Positions 17,540-26,564 of a DNA stretch of 64,000 bases are shown here, piece after piece. Source of the stretch: Gammaproteobacteria bacterium (GTDB lineage: Bacteria; Pseudomonadota; Gammaproteobacteria; UBA6429; Thiohalophilaceae). The translations under genes and the position numbers were made by a program. Numbering within the stretch: position 1 is the stretch's first letter; every line of letters begins with the position of its first letter. The notes beneath the pieces were generated by a model. It saw only the letters and a list, made by a program, of their open reading frames with translations, had not been told where the DNA came from and made no database searches. The stretch covers positions 1-64,000 of the forward strand of contig JAOULO010000004.1 in NCBI GenBank assembly GCA_029881995.1, read 5' to 3'.

Positions 17540-18328
17540 ATGGAACAACTACACCCGGAGAACAGTACCAGGGAAGCCCATGAGCTGCCCTTTGCTGCTC
17601 CCTGTAAGACACTCGCATTCAACGCACCACTGGACTGGCTCAAGCTCGGCCTTAAGGATATCAAGCGCGCGCCCAAGCAAAGCCTGAGCTATGGCGCCGC
17701 CATGGTAATTATCAGCCTGCTGGTCAGCCTCATTGCTCTGCAGTTTGGTAATTTCTACAGCCTGATGACCATGTTATCCGGCTTTATTTTTATTGGCCCT
17801 GTCATCGCTATTGGTCTTTACTCAGTCAGCTGCCAGTTGCAACTGGGCAAACCACCCGTGCTTGGCTACTGCCTGCGTGAAGGTCAACGCCACTTTGGTA
17901 GCACGCTACTGTTTGCCATGGTCATGCTGGTGGTGTTTATGATCTGGGCACGGGCCGCCTCAATGGTCCATGTCTTTTTCCCCATGCAAAGTGATGCAAG
18001 CTGGTCGGAATATATTACCTTCCTCGGCATCGGCACTGCTGTTGGCGCCATATTTTCAGCCATTATTTTTTGCGCTGCCGCCTTCTCTCTGCCTATGATC
18101 ATGGATAAGAAGGTCGACATGGTCACTGCCATCGTGACCAGTGTTAATGCCGTACTGCATAACAAAAAGGTCATGCTGTTTTGGGCAAGCATCATCTTCA
18201 CCAGCCTGTTGATCGGTTTTGCCACCGCATTTATTGGCCTGTTGTTTCTGATGCCCCTCATCGGACATGCCACCTGGCATGCCTATCAGGAGACCATTGA
18301 CGCTAGTGCCTGGCCAGAACACGACTAA
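17540..18328 (+). CDS. DUF2189 family integral membrane protein
   Basis: 262 aa. After a hydrophilic N-terminus of about 45 residues come six hydrophobic helices. The segment WLKLGLKDIKRAPKQSLSYG opens the DUF2189 domain, and ALQFGNFYSLMTMLSGF, GPVIAIGLY and the GHATWHAYQ end are typical of this family of inner-membrane proteins. Relatives are often found beside cytochrome oxidase genes, but none lies nearby here apart from the small HIG1-like protein that follows 80 nt downstream. Role unknown. Confidence 0.8.
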   Translation: MEQLHPENSTREAHELPFAAPCKTLAFNAPLDWLKLGLKDIKRAPKQSLSYGAAMVIISLLVSLIALQFGNFYSLMTMLSGFIFIGPVIAIGLYSVSCQLQLGKPPVLGYCLREGQRHFGSTLLFAMVMLVVFMIWARAASMVHVFFPMQSDASWSEYITFLGIGTAVGAIFSAIIFCAAAFSLPMIMDKKVDMVTAIVTSVNAVLHNKKVMLFWASIIFTSLLIGFATAFIGLLFLMPLIGHATWHAYQETIDASAWPEHD

Positions 18329-18410
18329 CTATTCCCTATTTGCTTGATCGCCATCAATGCAAACTTTGCCCAGCTTGCCTAGGGTGAAAGCAGACAAAGG
18401 AGGGATAGAT

Positions 18411-18605
18411 ATGACTACTCTGACCACATTGATTATTTTTGCCCTGGTTGCCACCGTCGTTGCGCTTGGCTGGGGTGTCGGTTCCATGGCCCATGGTGGT
18501 GCATTTGATGCCAAACATAGCCACCAGTTTATGACTGCTCGGGTAGGCTTCCAAAGTCTGGCCATTGTGCTGCTGATTGTCGCTTTACTCGTATCACTGT
18601 TCTAA
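18411..18605 (+). CDS. Twin-transmembrane, HIG1/DUF2909-like small protein
   Basis: 64 aa from the ATG at 18411, which follows AAAGGAGGG; a start 54 nt upstream has no such site. Two membrane helices (3-27 and 42-62) are joined by a short loop MAHGGAFDAKHSHQFMTARVGFQ, the pattern 'MxxGGxxDxxxSxxxMxxRVxxQ' of HIG1-type proteins. In mitochondria HIG1 proteins associate with respiratory complexes; the bacterial role is less clear, though cytochrome oxidase assembly has been suggested. It follows the DUF2189 gene and probably shares its transcript. Confidence 0.75.
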   Translation: MTTLTTLIIFALVATVVALGWGVGSMAHGGAFDAKHSHQFMTARVGFQSLAIVLLIVALLVSLF

Positions 18606-18625
18606 TCAGTTCACACCCTGTTCCG

Positions 18626-18648
18626 CTTCGGGCCACTCAGGCCCGAAG
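18626..18648 (+). terminator. Hairpin after the HIG1-like gene
   Basis: A perfect 9-bp inverted repeat CTTCGGGCC-ACTCA-GGCCCGAAG lies 20 nt after the stop. Only a short TTTT follows at a distance, so it is a weak intrinsic terminator or an mRNA-stabilising hairpin. Confidence 0.6.
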
Positions 18649-18827
18649 GGTGGGTTTTGCCAACAATCCCCTCTCAGCACATTTCTCATTTTTCAACCCT
18701 CGCCTGACCGTTATATCTTAGAGCAACTGGTTAAATAATGTACAATTTGTGTGGTTTTTGCCTGTGATTTTCGGTATAATACGGCTTAAATTTTAATAAT
18801 AAGCTGCATAATCAACAGGTTATAATT

Positions 18828-19109
18828 ATGAAAAAAGCGCGCCTTTACACAAGCCTTGATTTCACTGACATCAAACCCGAGCAGGTTCAGCGTATGGTCA
18901 AAGACCTGTATAGTTTTGGGGAAGACGATAAACGGGAAATGGTATTTGGTAAAACCGAAGACCGCCGCCAGGAAGATCGTCGCCAGCTAAGCCAGACGGT
19001 TATCCTTGATACCCGTGAAAATCGTAGTCGTCGTCAGTCCGCTGGCCGTCGTCAAAAAGACGAGAATGAAGACAACAAGCATAAGGTCGGAATCGACTAC
19101 TACGCCTGA
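18828..19109 (+). CDS. Small highly charged protein with repeated RRQ motif
   Basis: 93 aa, no membrane segment. After an N-terminal part (LYTSLDFTDIKPEQVQRMV) the chain becomes very rich in Arg, Asp, Glu and Gln, with RRQ occurring four times (DRRQEDRRQ, SRRQ, GRRQ). Such a tail could bind nucleic acid or a phosphate-rich ligand (inference). A plausible -10 element TATAAT lies at 18775-18780, about 50 bp before the start. I do not recognise the family. It ends six nt before the convergent pyrD stop. Confidence 0.6.
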   Translation: MKKARLYTSLDFTDIKPEQVQRMVKDLYSFGEDDKREMVFGKTEDRRQEDRRQLSQTVILDTRENRSRRQSAGRRQKDENEDNKHKVGIDYYA

Positions 19110-19114
19110 TCTTC

Positions 19115-20074
19115 TTAGCCGTTAAGACGCAGCGAACCGGTCAACTGGGCCACGTTCGCGATTTCGTGCCGCACCATATAATCAACAATACCTTCGTTAA
19201 TCTTTGGGCAAACCAGGGGATCGTAAAATAATGCCGTTCCCACTCCCACCGCACTCGCCCCGGCAATCAGAAACTCAATCGCATCATCAGCGCTCGTAAT
19301 ACCACCCTGGCCGATAATGGGAATACCGTGTTCCCGACACACCTGGTACACCTGGTGCACCTTCAACAAGGCAATCGGCTTGATGGCCGGACCGGACAGG
19401 CCACCCTGGTTGTTGCCGATCACCGGCACCCGTTCTTCAATATCAATGGCCATGCCCATCAGGGTGTTGATCACCGCAAAACCATCTGTGCCGGCCTCGA
19501 TACAACGGCGGGCATTTTCAGCAATATCGGTTTGGTTGGGTGAGAGTTTGGTAATGAGCGGTTTTTCGGTCTGTTTACGACAGGCTTCAACCACTCTCGC
19601 CGACATATCTGGATCATTGCCAAAGGCCACCCCACCCTCTTTCACATTAGGACAGGAAATATTGATCTCCATGGCATCAATGGGTGAGTCATTAAAGATT
19701 CGCGCTACCTCGGCATAGTCTTCCACTGTGGAGCCGGACAGGTTGGCGATAAATCGGGTCTCGCTGAAATCCAGCTTGGGCAGAATATCATTCACCACAT
19801 GGTTTGAACCTGGGTTCTGCAGGCCAATGGCATTGAGCATGCCCATTGGTGTCTCATAAACCCGATGAGGTTTATTTCCCAACCGTGGTTCCAGGGTAGT
19901 TCCTTTCAGGCAGACCGCACCCACATCCCGATTTGAGAAACCATTTACGCGAGTATATTCCTCACCGAAGCCGACACAGCCGGACAGTAAAACGATGGGG
20001 GACTGGAAGTCCATGCCACAAAACTCGGTGTGAAGCATGGCCTGTTGATCTGGGCTTAAGTCGGTATTTTTCAT
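19115..20074 (-). CDS. pyrD: Dihydroorotate dehydrogenase, class 1B-like
   Basis: 319 aa from the ATG at 20074; an upstream GTG at 20101 is possible but no ribosome site supports either strongly. The enzyme oxidises dihydroorotate to orotate in pyrimidine synthesis, using FMN. Motifs seen: LKGTTLEPRLGNKPHR, the active-site loop NISCPNVKEGG with the catalytic base Cys141 of class 1 enzymes, and GQGGITSADDAIEFL near the C-terminal phosphate site. Class 1B enzymes normally need a PyrK iron-sulfur subunit; no pyrK lies nearby. Most gammaproteobacteria instead use the membrane-linked class 2 enzyme. Confidence 0.85.
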   Translation of the reverse strand: MKNTDLSPDQQAMLHTEFCGMDFQSPIVLLSGCVGFGEEYTRVNGFSNRDVGAVCLKGTTLEPRLGNKPHRVYETPMGMLNAIGLQNPGSNHVVNDILPKLDFSETRFIANLSGSTVEDYAEVARIFNDSPIDAMEINISCPNVKEGGVAFGNDPDMSARVVEACRKQTEKPLITKLSPNQTDIAENARRCIEAGTDGFAVINTLMGMAIDIEERVPVIGNNQGGLSGPAIKPIALLKVHQVYQVCREHGIPIIGQGGITSADDAIEFLIAGASAVGVGTALFYDPLVCPKINEGIVDYMVRHEIANVAQLTGSLRLNG

Positions 20075-20128
20075 GGGCGCAAGTGTACCAAATCCACCCA
20101 CATCAGTGATAAAAAAGCAGGCTAATTA

Positions 20129-20953
20129 TCAGGCGACCAGGGAAATATGCTCGCTGATTACGTCTCGGCTGGCATTGATCAATTCGCTGTACTTGGTATC
20201 GGAAATGGCCAGTTTTTTCAGAAGCGCATCCTTTTCACCTGGCACACTATCGTAAAGGCGTAAGTTTTGGTTAGCCACACTCGCTTCCATATGGTGAGCC
20301 AGAGCCAGAATCGCAAGATGATCGTCTTCCAGCACCTCATCGGGGCGACTTATGCTGTGGTAGCTATTAATACATTGAACCAGGTTTGCTGGAACGTGTA
20401 GATCGCTAACGGCAGACTTGATCAGTTGAGTTCGGTTAACACCAAATATGTCCTGTTCCATTTTTTCCAGTGGCTGGCCAGCACTGGTAACCTCTTTCAT
20501 CAATGAACGATATTCTGCCTTGTGGTTGTAACACAGTACGAGAGAGGGGAGGTCATGCAAAATACCCAGTAACTCGACCTCATGTTGTAATTGTTTGTTG
20601 TAGTGCGCTCCAATCAGGCTGGTGAGGGCGGCGATAGTGGCGCTATGCTGTAGTATCCGACTACCTGTCATGTTATCGGTGACATACTCTTTGAGTACGG
20701 CCATGACCAGTACGTTGTAAATGTTCTTCAGGCCCAGCAGGTTGATGGCCGGCGACACCTCTTCGATATCCACAGCTCGGTGGTGTACCGGTGAGTTGCT
20801 GTATTTGATAATGGCATGGGACAGAAGATCATCGCCAGAAATGGCCTTTTCCAACGTATTGATGTCGGTATCTTTTTCTGAGAGCATCTGTAGTGCCGTC
20901 AGGCATTTGCCTGAGGCCTTTGGATAGACATATTGTGAAATATCAGCAGCCAT
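20129..20953 (-). CDS. HDOD domain protein
   Basis: 274 aa from the ATG at 20953, preceded by AAGGA. The chain matches the HDOD pattern: a helical start (PKASGKCLTALQML), the segment NLLGLKNIYNVLVMAVLKEY, and LLGILHDLPSLVL where the HD pair sits. HDOD proteins are regulatory relatives of HD phosphohydrolases found with signalling and c-di-GMP genes. It stands alone on the minus strand, divergent from trmL. Confidence 0.8.
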   Translation of the reverse strand: MAADISQYVYPKASGKCLTALQMLSEKDTDINTLEKAISGDDLLSHAIIKYSNSPVHHRAVDIEEVSPAINLLGLKNIYNVLVMAVLKEYVTDNMTGSRILQHSATIAALTSLIGAHYNKQLQHEVELLGILHDLPSLVLCYNHKAEYRSLMKEVTSAGQPLEKMEQDIFGVNRTQLIKSAVSDLHVPANLVQCINSYHSISRPDEVLEDDHLAILALAHHMEASVANQNLRLYDSVPGEKDALLKKLAISDTKYSELINASRDVISEHISLVA

Positions 20954-21055
20954 GATGGTCCTTTTAGTTATGGAAATTAAAGACCTCATGTCCCCCTGGC
21001 CATGAGTGAATCACATTATCTATCGGTTCATTTACCTCAACCTTGATAGCCAGCC

Positions 21056-21520
21056 ATGTTTCATATCGTCCTATTTGAACCAGAAATCCCTCCAAATACT
21101 GGTAATATCATCCGCCTTTGTGCCAATACGGGGATGCAACTGCACCTTATCGAGCCTCTGGGCTTTGAGCTGGACGACACCCGCCTGAAGCGGGCCGGTC
21201 TGGACTATCACGAATATGCCCATGTCCAGCAGCACCCTGATCTCGAGGGTTTTATGGCCAAGGTTAATCCGCCAAGGATATTTGCCCTTTCCACCCATGG
21301 TCAGAAAAATTTTTATGATGAGACATTTCAGGCAGGGGATGCCTTTCTATTTGGACCCGAGACCCGTGGCCTACCAGTCTCGGTGCGTGAATCTCTGGGT
21401 GAGCAGGTGCTGCGCCTGCCCATGCTGGCGCAAAGCCGTAGCCTGAACCTGTCCAACACAGCCGCCATTGTGCTGTATGAGGCCTGGCGTCAAACCGGTT
21501 TCACAGGATCGAAAATGTAG
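21056..21520 (+). CDS. trmL: tRNA (cytidine/uridine-34-2'-O)-methyltransferase
   Basis: 154 aa, the normal length for TrmL, a stand-alone SPOUT methyltransferase that modifies the wobble base of tRNA-Leu isoacceptors. The family start [20 protein letters not shown], the middle [10 protein letters not shown] and the AdoMet-knot end [20 protein letters not shown] are all present. It is convergent with gpsA, and the two stop codons abut without a gap. Confidence 0.95.
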   Translation: MFHIVLFEPEIPPNTGNIIRLCANTGMQLHLIEPLGFELDDTRLKRAGLDYHEYAHVQQHPDLEGFMAKVNPPRIFALSTHGQKNFYDETFQAGDAFLFGPETRGLPVSVRESLGEQVLRLPMLAQSRSLNLSNTAAIVLYEAWRQTGFTGSKM

Positions 21521-22534
21521 TTAGCCCTGTTCGGGTTTCAGATCACGAGACAAGAGTGCCTGGACACTATCATTGGGTGACAAGCCTTCATACAGTACTC
21601 GATAGACCTGCTCGGTAATCGGCATGTCCACCCCCTTCTGTTTGGCGAGAGTATAAATTTCTTTTGCGGTATGCAGACCTTCCGTAACCTGGCCGATCTC
21701 TTTGGTGGCTTCCTGTTGTGACTTACCCTGGGCAAGCAAAAGACCCAACCTGCGGTTGCGGGACTGGTTATCGGTAGCGGTAAGAATAAGGTCACCCAGG
21801 CCGGCCAGCCCCATGAAGGTCTCCTGCTGACCACCCATAACAACGCCAAAGCGAACGATCTCGGCCAGGGCACGGGTTATCAAAGCAGCACGCGTATTGG
21901 CACCATAACCCAGGCCATCGGCGATCCCAGCAGCAATAGCGATGACATTTTTGATCGCACCACCGATCTCGGCGCCCGCTATGTCGGTGCTGAGATAGGC
22001 CCGAAACAGATCGTTGTGTAACATGCGGGCCACCTGTTCGGCATACTGTTCATCCGGGCAGGCCACGGTCACTGCAGAAGGCAGACCTTTGGCGACCTCG
22101 GCGGCAAAGGTTGGACCCGTCACCACCACGGGCATGATCGTAGGCCCCATCTCTTCCTGACAGATCTCATGCAGGAGTTTATTGGTCTCCGGTTCCAGCC
22201 CCTTGCAGGCCCAGGCCAGATGGGTGTGCCCATCCATGTAGGGTTTAATCAGTTTGAGGGTGTCACGGAAGGCATGGCTGGGAACCACCACCAGGACCAG
22301 ATCAATATCGGTCATGGCGGTTTTCATATCCGCTGTGGCTTTTAGGTTATCCGGTATCGAAATTTCCGGCAAATAACGTGAATTACAATGCTCAGAATTA
22401 ATATTATCAGCATGGGCCTGACGATGGGCCCACAAATGGACAAAGGAATGATTTCTGGCCAGTAAAATGGCCAATGCGGTACCCCAGGAGCCGGCGCCGA
22501 TAACTGCTACCGTTTTATTTGAGATATCGCGCAT
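21521..22534 (-). CDS. gpsA: Glycerol-3-phosphate dehydrogenase [NAD(P)+]
   Basis: 337 aa. It makes sn-glycerol 3-phosphate for phospholipids from dihydroxyacetone phosphate. Seen: the NAD-binding start VAVIGAGSWGTALAILLARN, the segment SGPTFAAEVAKGLP in the variant TGPTFAAEVAKGLP, the catalytic-lysine region GGAIKNVIAIAAGIADGLG and the C-terminal GLGDLILTATDNQSRNRRLG. It is the last gene of the run rhodanese-grxC-trxC-secB-gpsA, 19 nt after secB. Confidence 0.97.
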   Translation of the reverse strand: MRDISNKTVAVIGAGSWGTALAILLARNHSFVHLWAHRQAHADNINSEHCNSRYLPEISIPDNLKATADMKTAMTDIDLVLVVVPSHAFRDTLKLIKPYMDGHTHLAWACKGLEPETNKLLHEICQEEMGPTIMPVVVTGPTFAAEVAKGLPSAVTVACPDEQYAEQVARMLHNDLFRAYLSTDIAGAEIGGAIKNVIAIAAGIADGLGYGANTRAALITRALAEIVRFGVVMGGQQETFMGLAGLGDLILTATDNQSRNRRLGLLLAQGKSQQEATKEIGQVTEGLHTAKEIYTLAKQKGVDMPITEQVYRVLYEGLSPNDSVQALLSRDLKPEQG

Positions 22535-22553
22535 AGGCCGTTAAGTCGTGCTC

Positions 22554-23039
22554 CTAGTGTGTGGTAGCGGTTTCAGTCGCTACCTGGGCTGCCTGCTGGT
22601 TCATGTGCTCCTGATACAAGGCCTCAAAATTCACTGGCGCAAGGATTAGTTGAGGGAAACCACCCCGAGCGACCAGATCGGATACCGCTTCACGTGCATA
22701 GGGGAACAGAATATCAGGGCAGAAGCTCCCCAACATACTTTTGAGGTGATCCTCCTCAAAACCTCCCAGTGCAAATATTCCCGCCTGCTGTACTTCGACC
22801 AGAAAGGCAGTTTTGCCCTGATTTTCCGCCGTGACAGTCACAGAAAGCACTATTTCGAACTGTGTTTCACCAATGCTCTTGGCTTCAGTATTTAGCTGGA
22901 TGTTGACGTTGGGTTGCCATTCCTGGGTAAAGGCACCGGGGGTATTTGGTGCCTCAAAGGACATATCCTTTATATAAATTTTCTGGATCTCGAATTGCTG
23001 TTGAGGCTGTTCTGCAGCCGTTGCCTGTTCATCACTCAT
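22554..23039 (-). CDS. secB: Protein-export chaperone SecB
   Basis: 161 aa (E. coli 155). Cytosolic tetrameric chaperone that keeps precursors unfolded and passes them to SecA. Typical segments: FEIQKIYIKDMSFEAPNTP near the start, FLVEVQQAGIFALGGF in the core and the C-terminal CPDILFPYAREAVSDLVARG. The start ATG follows GGAAG. It lies between trxC and gpsA, as in related genomes. Confidence 0.97.
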   Translation of the reverse strand: MSDEQATAAEQPQQQFEIQKIYIKDMSFEAPNTPGAFTQEWQPNVNIQLNTEAKSIGETQFEIVLSVTVTAENQGKTAFLVEVQQAGIFALGGFEEDHLKSMLGSFCPDILFPYAREAVSDLVARGGFPQLILAPVNFEALYQEHMNQQAAQVATETATTH

Positions 23040-23118
23040 AACTTGCTTCCGTTAAATAATAGTAAAGACTAGATTGTTCTGGCGGTTATGGTAGCAAAAA
23101 GCCCCATAGAAAACCCGA

Positions 23119-23553
23119 TTAGATATGTTGCCGTGCCCAATTAAGCAGATTATTCAAATCCATCGCGCCTGCCATGCGAGCCACTTCCTGACCCTGTTTA
23201 AAAATGGCCAGGGTGGGAATGCTGCGGATATTGTATTGTGCTGCCAGGTTCTGCTGTTGTTCAGTATCGATCTTGGCCAGACGCATCTTTGGTTCCAGCT
23301 GCGCTGCCGCCTGGCTAAAAACCGGTGCCATCATTTTGCAGGGACCACACCAGGGTGCCCAGAAATCCACCAATACAGGAATATCGTTGCGACTGATATG
23401 GCGACTGAAGATTTCCTGGTTCAGGTTGAGTGGCTCACCGCTGAACAGTGCCTGTTTGCACTTGCCGCACTTGCCACCACTGGCCAGCTTGTCGGCTGGC
23501 AGTCGGTTAATACCTCCACAATGGGGGCAGACTATATGGATCGAACTGGACAT
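23119..23553 (-). CDS. trxC: Thioredoxin 2
   Basis: 144 aa. The N-terminal zinc-ribbon with CPHC (Cys9, Cys12) and CGKC (Cys29, Cys32) marks thioredoxin 2 rather than thioredoxin 1, and the active site is WCGPC (Cys69, Cys72). It reduces protein disulfides in the cytoplasm and in E. coli is induced by oxidative stress. Its ATG immediately follows the grxC stop (TAAATG), so the two are translationally coupled. Confidence 0.96.
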   Translation of the reverse strand: MSSSIHIVCPHCGGINRLPADKLASGGKCGKCKQALFSGEPLNLNQEIFSRHISRNDIPVLVDFWAPWCGPCKMMAPVFSQAAAQLEPKMRLAKIDTEQQQNLAAQYNIRSIPTLAIFKQGQEVARMAGAMDLNNLLNWARQHI

Positions 23554-23823
23554 TTACACCGATGAGTCGAGTGCCAGGTGCCCGTCTAGCTTACCCTCGG
23601 CTTCCAGGGCATAAAGATCATCACACCCGCCGACATGAAAATCATCGATGAATATCTGTGGCACGCTGGTACGTTGACTACGTTGCTCCATTTCCTGGCG
23701 TAGTGAAGGATCGGTGTCGATCCTGAGTTCTGTGAAATCCACGCCCTTGCGTTTCAACAACATGGCGGCACGTGAACAATAGGGACAATAAGGGCTGAGA
23801 TACATTACCACTTTCGGCATCAT
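23554..23823 (-). CDS. grxC: Glutaredoxin 3
   Basis: 89 aa from the ATG at 23823 (another ATG follows directly; an AGGAA precedes both). Active site CPYC (Cys13, Cys16), cis-proline segment TSVPQIFID and glutathione site GGCDDLYAL are all present. It reduces disulfides with glutathione in the cytoplasm. It sits between the rhodanese gene and trxC in the same run. Confidence 0.96.
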   Translation of the reverse strand: MMPKVVMYLSPYCPYCSRAAMLLKRKGVDFTELRIDTDPSLRQEMEQRSQRTSVPQIFIDDFHVGGCDDLYALEAEGKLDGHLALDSSV

Positions 23824-23856
23824 CAAGTTCCTGGCAAAAATTAAAGATTTAGTTTA

Positions 23857-24282
23857 TTAGCTTTTATCGAGGGGCAGGCTGGCGTGCTGCCAGGCCATAA
23901 TGCCACCCTTGAGGTTATATATATTTTCAAAACCAGCCTTTTTCAAGCGGGCGCAGGCTGTACCGGAGCGCTGGCCGGAACGGCACACCGCAATAATGGG
24001 TTTGTTTTTGAATTTCTCAAGTTCACCCTGGCGATCCTGCAGATTACCCAGAGGAATGTGGATCGAGTTAACAATGTGACCACTAAGAAATTCGTTACCT
24101 TCCCGTATATCCAGAATTACCGCATCTTCACGATTGATAAGATGAGTAGCTTCACTAGGGCCCACCGCAGGGTAGCCTTTCAGTTTTGCGCCAAATAGAT
24201 CGATGAATAACAATGTAGACAGGGCGACAAAGGCCCCAGCTAAAATAATATGATTGGTAACAAATTCGACAAATTGTTCCAT
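23857..24282 (-). CDS. Membrane-anchored rhodanese-like protein (YibN type)
   Basis: 141 aa. One N-terminal membrane helix (about 11-31) is followed by a rhodanese domain whose active-site loop is CRSGQRSG with Cys100, able to carry a persulfide. The arrangement and position before grxC-secB-gpsA match E. coli YibN. The loop size suits sulfur rather than phosphate/arsenate substrates. The upstream gene codes for an ArsR-family repressor of persulfide-sensor type, so the rhodanese may be part of its regulon (inference). Confidence 0.9.
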   Translation of the reverse strand: MEQFVEFVTNHIILAGAFVALSTLLFIDLFGAKLKGYPAVGPSEATHLINREDAVILDIREGNEFLSGHIVNSIHIPLGNLQDRQGELEKFKNKPIIAVCRSGQRSGTACARLKKAGFENIYNLKGGIMAWQHASLPLDKS

Positions 24283-24317
24283 CTGGAAATACCGCTAAAA
24301 TTAAAAAGTTTTAATCA

Positions 24318-24344
24318 ATAAAAAGGGACAACCATAGTTATCCC
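24318..24344 (-). terminator. Rho-independent terminator between arsR and the rhodanese gene
   Basis: On the minus strand GGGATAAC and GTTGTCCC form an 8-bp stem with one wobble pair and a 4-nt loop, followed by TTTTT. It lies 37 nt after the arsR stop, so the rhodanese operon probably has its own promoter or depends on readthrough. Confidence 0.7.
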
Positions 24345-24380
24345 ACATTTAACTGCTAAATGGTTAAAACTAACCGTTTA

Positions 24381-24707
24381 TTAGAATTCAGTGTTACAGA
24401 AAACCTCACGCATCATGCCAATCAGGCGTAAGGTACGCGCATCACCAACACGATAATACACCCGGTTAGCGTCTTTGCGAGAGGCCAAAATGCCTTTATC
24501 GCGTAAAATCGCCAAATGCTGGGAAATATTACTTTGCGAAGTACCCACATTTTCCACGATATCCTGTACGCTGACCTCTTCACCGCCCAGGGTGCAAAGG
24601 ATCTTCAGTCGTAAGGGATGTGACATCGCTTTAAGGGAACGCGATGCGCGATCGATATCCTCATCGCGTGACATTAAATCTGAAGCTGTGCTCTCTATCA
24701 AATTCAT
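24381..24707 (-). CDS. ArsR-family repressor resembling persulfide sensors (SqrR/BigR/YgaV)
   Basis: 108 aa from the ATG at 24707 (an ATG four codons earlier is also possible). A winged helix-turn-helix of ArsR type: LKAMSHPLRLKILCTL, then TSQSNISQHLAILRDKGIL as recognition helix and the wing RKDANRVYYRV. The metal motif ELCVCDL of arsenic sensors is absent. Instead there are just two cysteines, Cys38 in LCTL and Cys104 in VFCNTEF, 66 residues apart, the spacing of Cys41 and Cys107 in SqrR, where they form a polysulfide bridge (recalled from the literature). The neighbour is a rhodanese followed by glutaredoxin and thioredoxin genes. Confidence 0.85.
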   Translation of the reverse strand: MNLIESTASDLMSRDEDIDRASRSLKAMSHPLRLKILCTLGGEEVSVQDIVENVGTSQSNISQHLAILRDKGILASRKDANRVYYRVGDARTLRLIGMMREVFCNTEF

Positions 24708-24985
24708 AAAATCACCCATTTTTATACTCTATGATAAGTGGCTGAATATCCTGCAAACCACCTAAATCTCCCCGAAGGTAAGTGCCTTTATTAATAAAAC
24801 ATTATACAATAATCTACTATTTAACCATGATAATGGCCAATAAAATAGTGATTAATGCTACTTAAAATCATTTTGTGGTTAAATAAAAAAAACTGCAGTA
24901 ATATTATATACTTGGATGGCTAATTTAGCCCCATTAAGTTAGAATCTGTCTAAGTTTTAACCCTAGCGAGACGACAAAAAGCAAG

Positions 24986-26560
24986 ATGTCAGCAAATCAT
25001 TCACCCACCGTCCTGATTATCCTGGATGGCTGGGGCTATTCTGAAAGCCGTAACGATAACGCCATCATGGCGGCCAATAAGCCCTGCTGGGACCAGTTGT
25101 GGGACAGTTATCCACATACCCTGGTCAGAGGCTCTGGTGCCGAAGTCGGCCTGCCAGCCGATCAAATGGGCAATTCTGAAGTGGGACACCTCAATCTGGG
25201 GGCCGGTAGGGTGGTCTATCAGGAGTACACCCGGGTCAGTCGCTCCATCAAAACCGGTTCGTTTTTTACTAACCAGACCCTGGTGGATGCCGTTGAGAAG
25301 GCACACCAAAGCCACAAGGCCGTGCATATACTGGGGTTGCTCTCACCTGGCGGTGTACACAGCCATGAAGAACACATCCATGCCATGGCCGAGCTGGCCA
25401 TAAAGCAGGGTGCCACCCAGGTCTATGTGCACGCCTTCCTGGATGGAAGGGACACTGCCCCCAAAAGTGCCGAGGCCTCACTTGAATTAATGCAGAACAA
25501 ATTCACCGAGCTTGGCAACGGGCGCATCGCCTCGATTATTGGTCGATACTACGCCATGGATCGTGACCACCGCTGGCCCCGTATCAAAGAGGCCTATGAC
25601 CTGATCACTCACGGTATCGCCGAATATCAGGCAGTCGACCCCCTCACCGCCCTTGCAATGGCTTATGAGCGGGATGAGACCGACGAATTTGTCAAAGCTA
25701 CCAGTATCGTCCCCGAAGGTTGCTCACCGGTCAAAATCGAAGATGGTGATGTGATGATCTTCATGAACTATCGATCCGATCGTGCACGCCAGATTACCCG
25801 GCCATTTATCGAACCCGATTTTGCAGAGTTTGATCGTGGACTGACACCCAAACTGGCTACTTTTGCCAGTCTTACCGAATACAAGGCCGATTTTGATGCC
25901 CCTGTGGCCTACCCACCCGACCGTTTAAGTAACGTCTTTGGCGAATACATCTCCAGCCTGGGTATGCATCAACTGCGAATCGCCGAAACAGAGAAATACG
26001 CCCATGTTACTTTCTTTTTTAATGGTGGGCGGGAAGAGCCATTTGAGTTTGAAGACCGCATCCTGGTGGATTCCCCCAATGTGGCCACCTATGATCTGCA
26101 ACCGGCCATGAATGCACCCCTGTTGACCGATAAACTGGTCGAAGCGATTGAGTCGAAAAAGTACGACACCATCATCTGCAACTATGCTAACCCGGACATG
26201 GTTGGCCACTCCGGTAATTTTGATGCCACGGTAGAGGCCATTGAGGCCCTGGACAAGTGTCTCGTCAGGGTCATCGATGCAGTCAAAGACATTGGAGGTG
26301 AACTGCTGATCACAGCAGATCACGGTAACGCGGAATTGATGAAAAATCCTGAAACCCGTCAGCCCCATACGGCCCATACCACCAACCCGGTTCCACTGAT
26401 TTATGTAGGTGAGCGCCCACTCAGCTTTAAGTCCAACCATGGCGCCCTGTCCGATATCGCGCCTACCATGCTCTTCCTGATGGGCCTGGATCAGCCCCAT
26501 GAGATGACAGGCCGCTGTCTGTTTGAAACGGATGACGGGCAGCTTGCCCAACAGGCCTGA
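24986..26560 (+). CDS. gpmI: 2,3-bisphosphoglycerate-independent phosphoglycerate mutase
   Basis: 524 aa. Glycolytic/gluconeogenic interconversion of 3- and 2-phosphoglycerate with two manganese ions. Visible: LIILDGWG (metal site), [15 protein letters not shown] with catalytic Ser64, [22 protein letters not shown], and near the end ITADHGNAE and HTTNPVP. The 280-bp AT-rich region upstream is shared with the divergent arsR gene. The next gene, envC-like, starts four nt after the stop. Confidence 0.97.
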   Translation: MSANHSPTVLIILDGWGYSESRNDNAIMAANKPCWDQLWDSYPHTLVRGSGAEVGLPADQMGNSEVGHLNLGAGRVVYQEYTRVSRSIKTGSFFTNQTLVDAVEKAHQSHKAVHILGLLSPGGVHSHEEHIHAMAELAIKQGATQVYVHAFLDGRDTAPKSAEASLELMQNKFTELGNGRIASIIGRYYAMDRDHRWPRIKEAYDLITHGIAEYQAVDPLTALAMAYERDETDEFVKATSIVPEGCSPVKIEDGDVMIFMNYRSDRARQITRPFIEPDFAEFDRGLTPKLATFASLTEYKADFDAPVAYPPDRLSNVFGEYISSLGMHQLRIAETEKYAHVTFFFNGGREEPFEFEDRILVDSPNVATYDLQPAMNAPLLTDKLVEAIESKKYDTIICNYANPDMVGHSGNFDATVEAIEALDKCLVRVIDAVKDIGGELLITADHGNAELMKNPETRQPHTAHTTNPVPLIYVGERPLSFKSNHGALSDIAPTMLFLMGLDQPHEMTGRCLFETDDGQLAQQA

Positions 26561-26564
26561 AACC

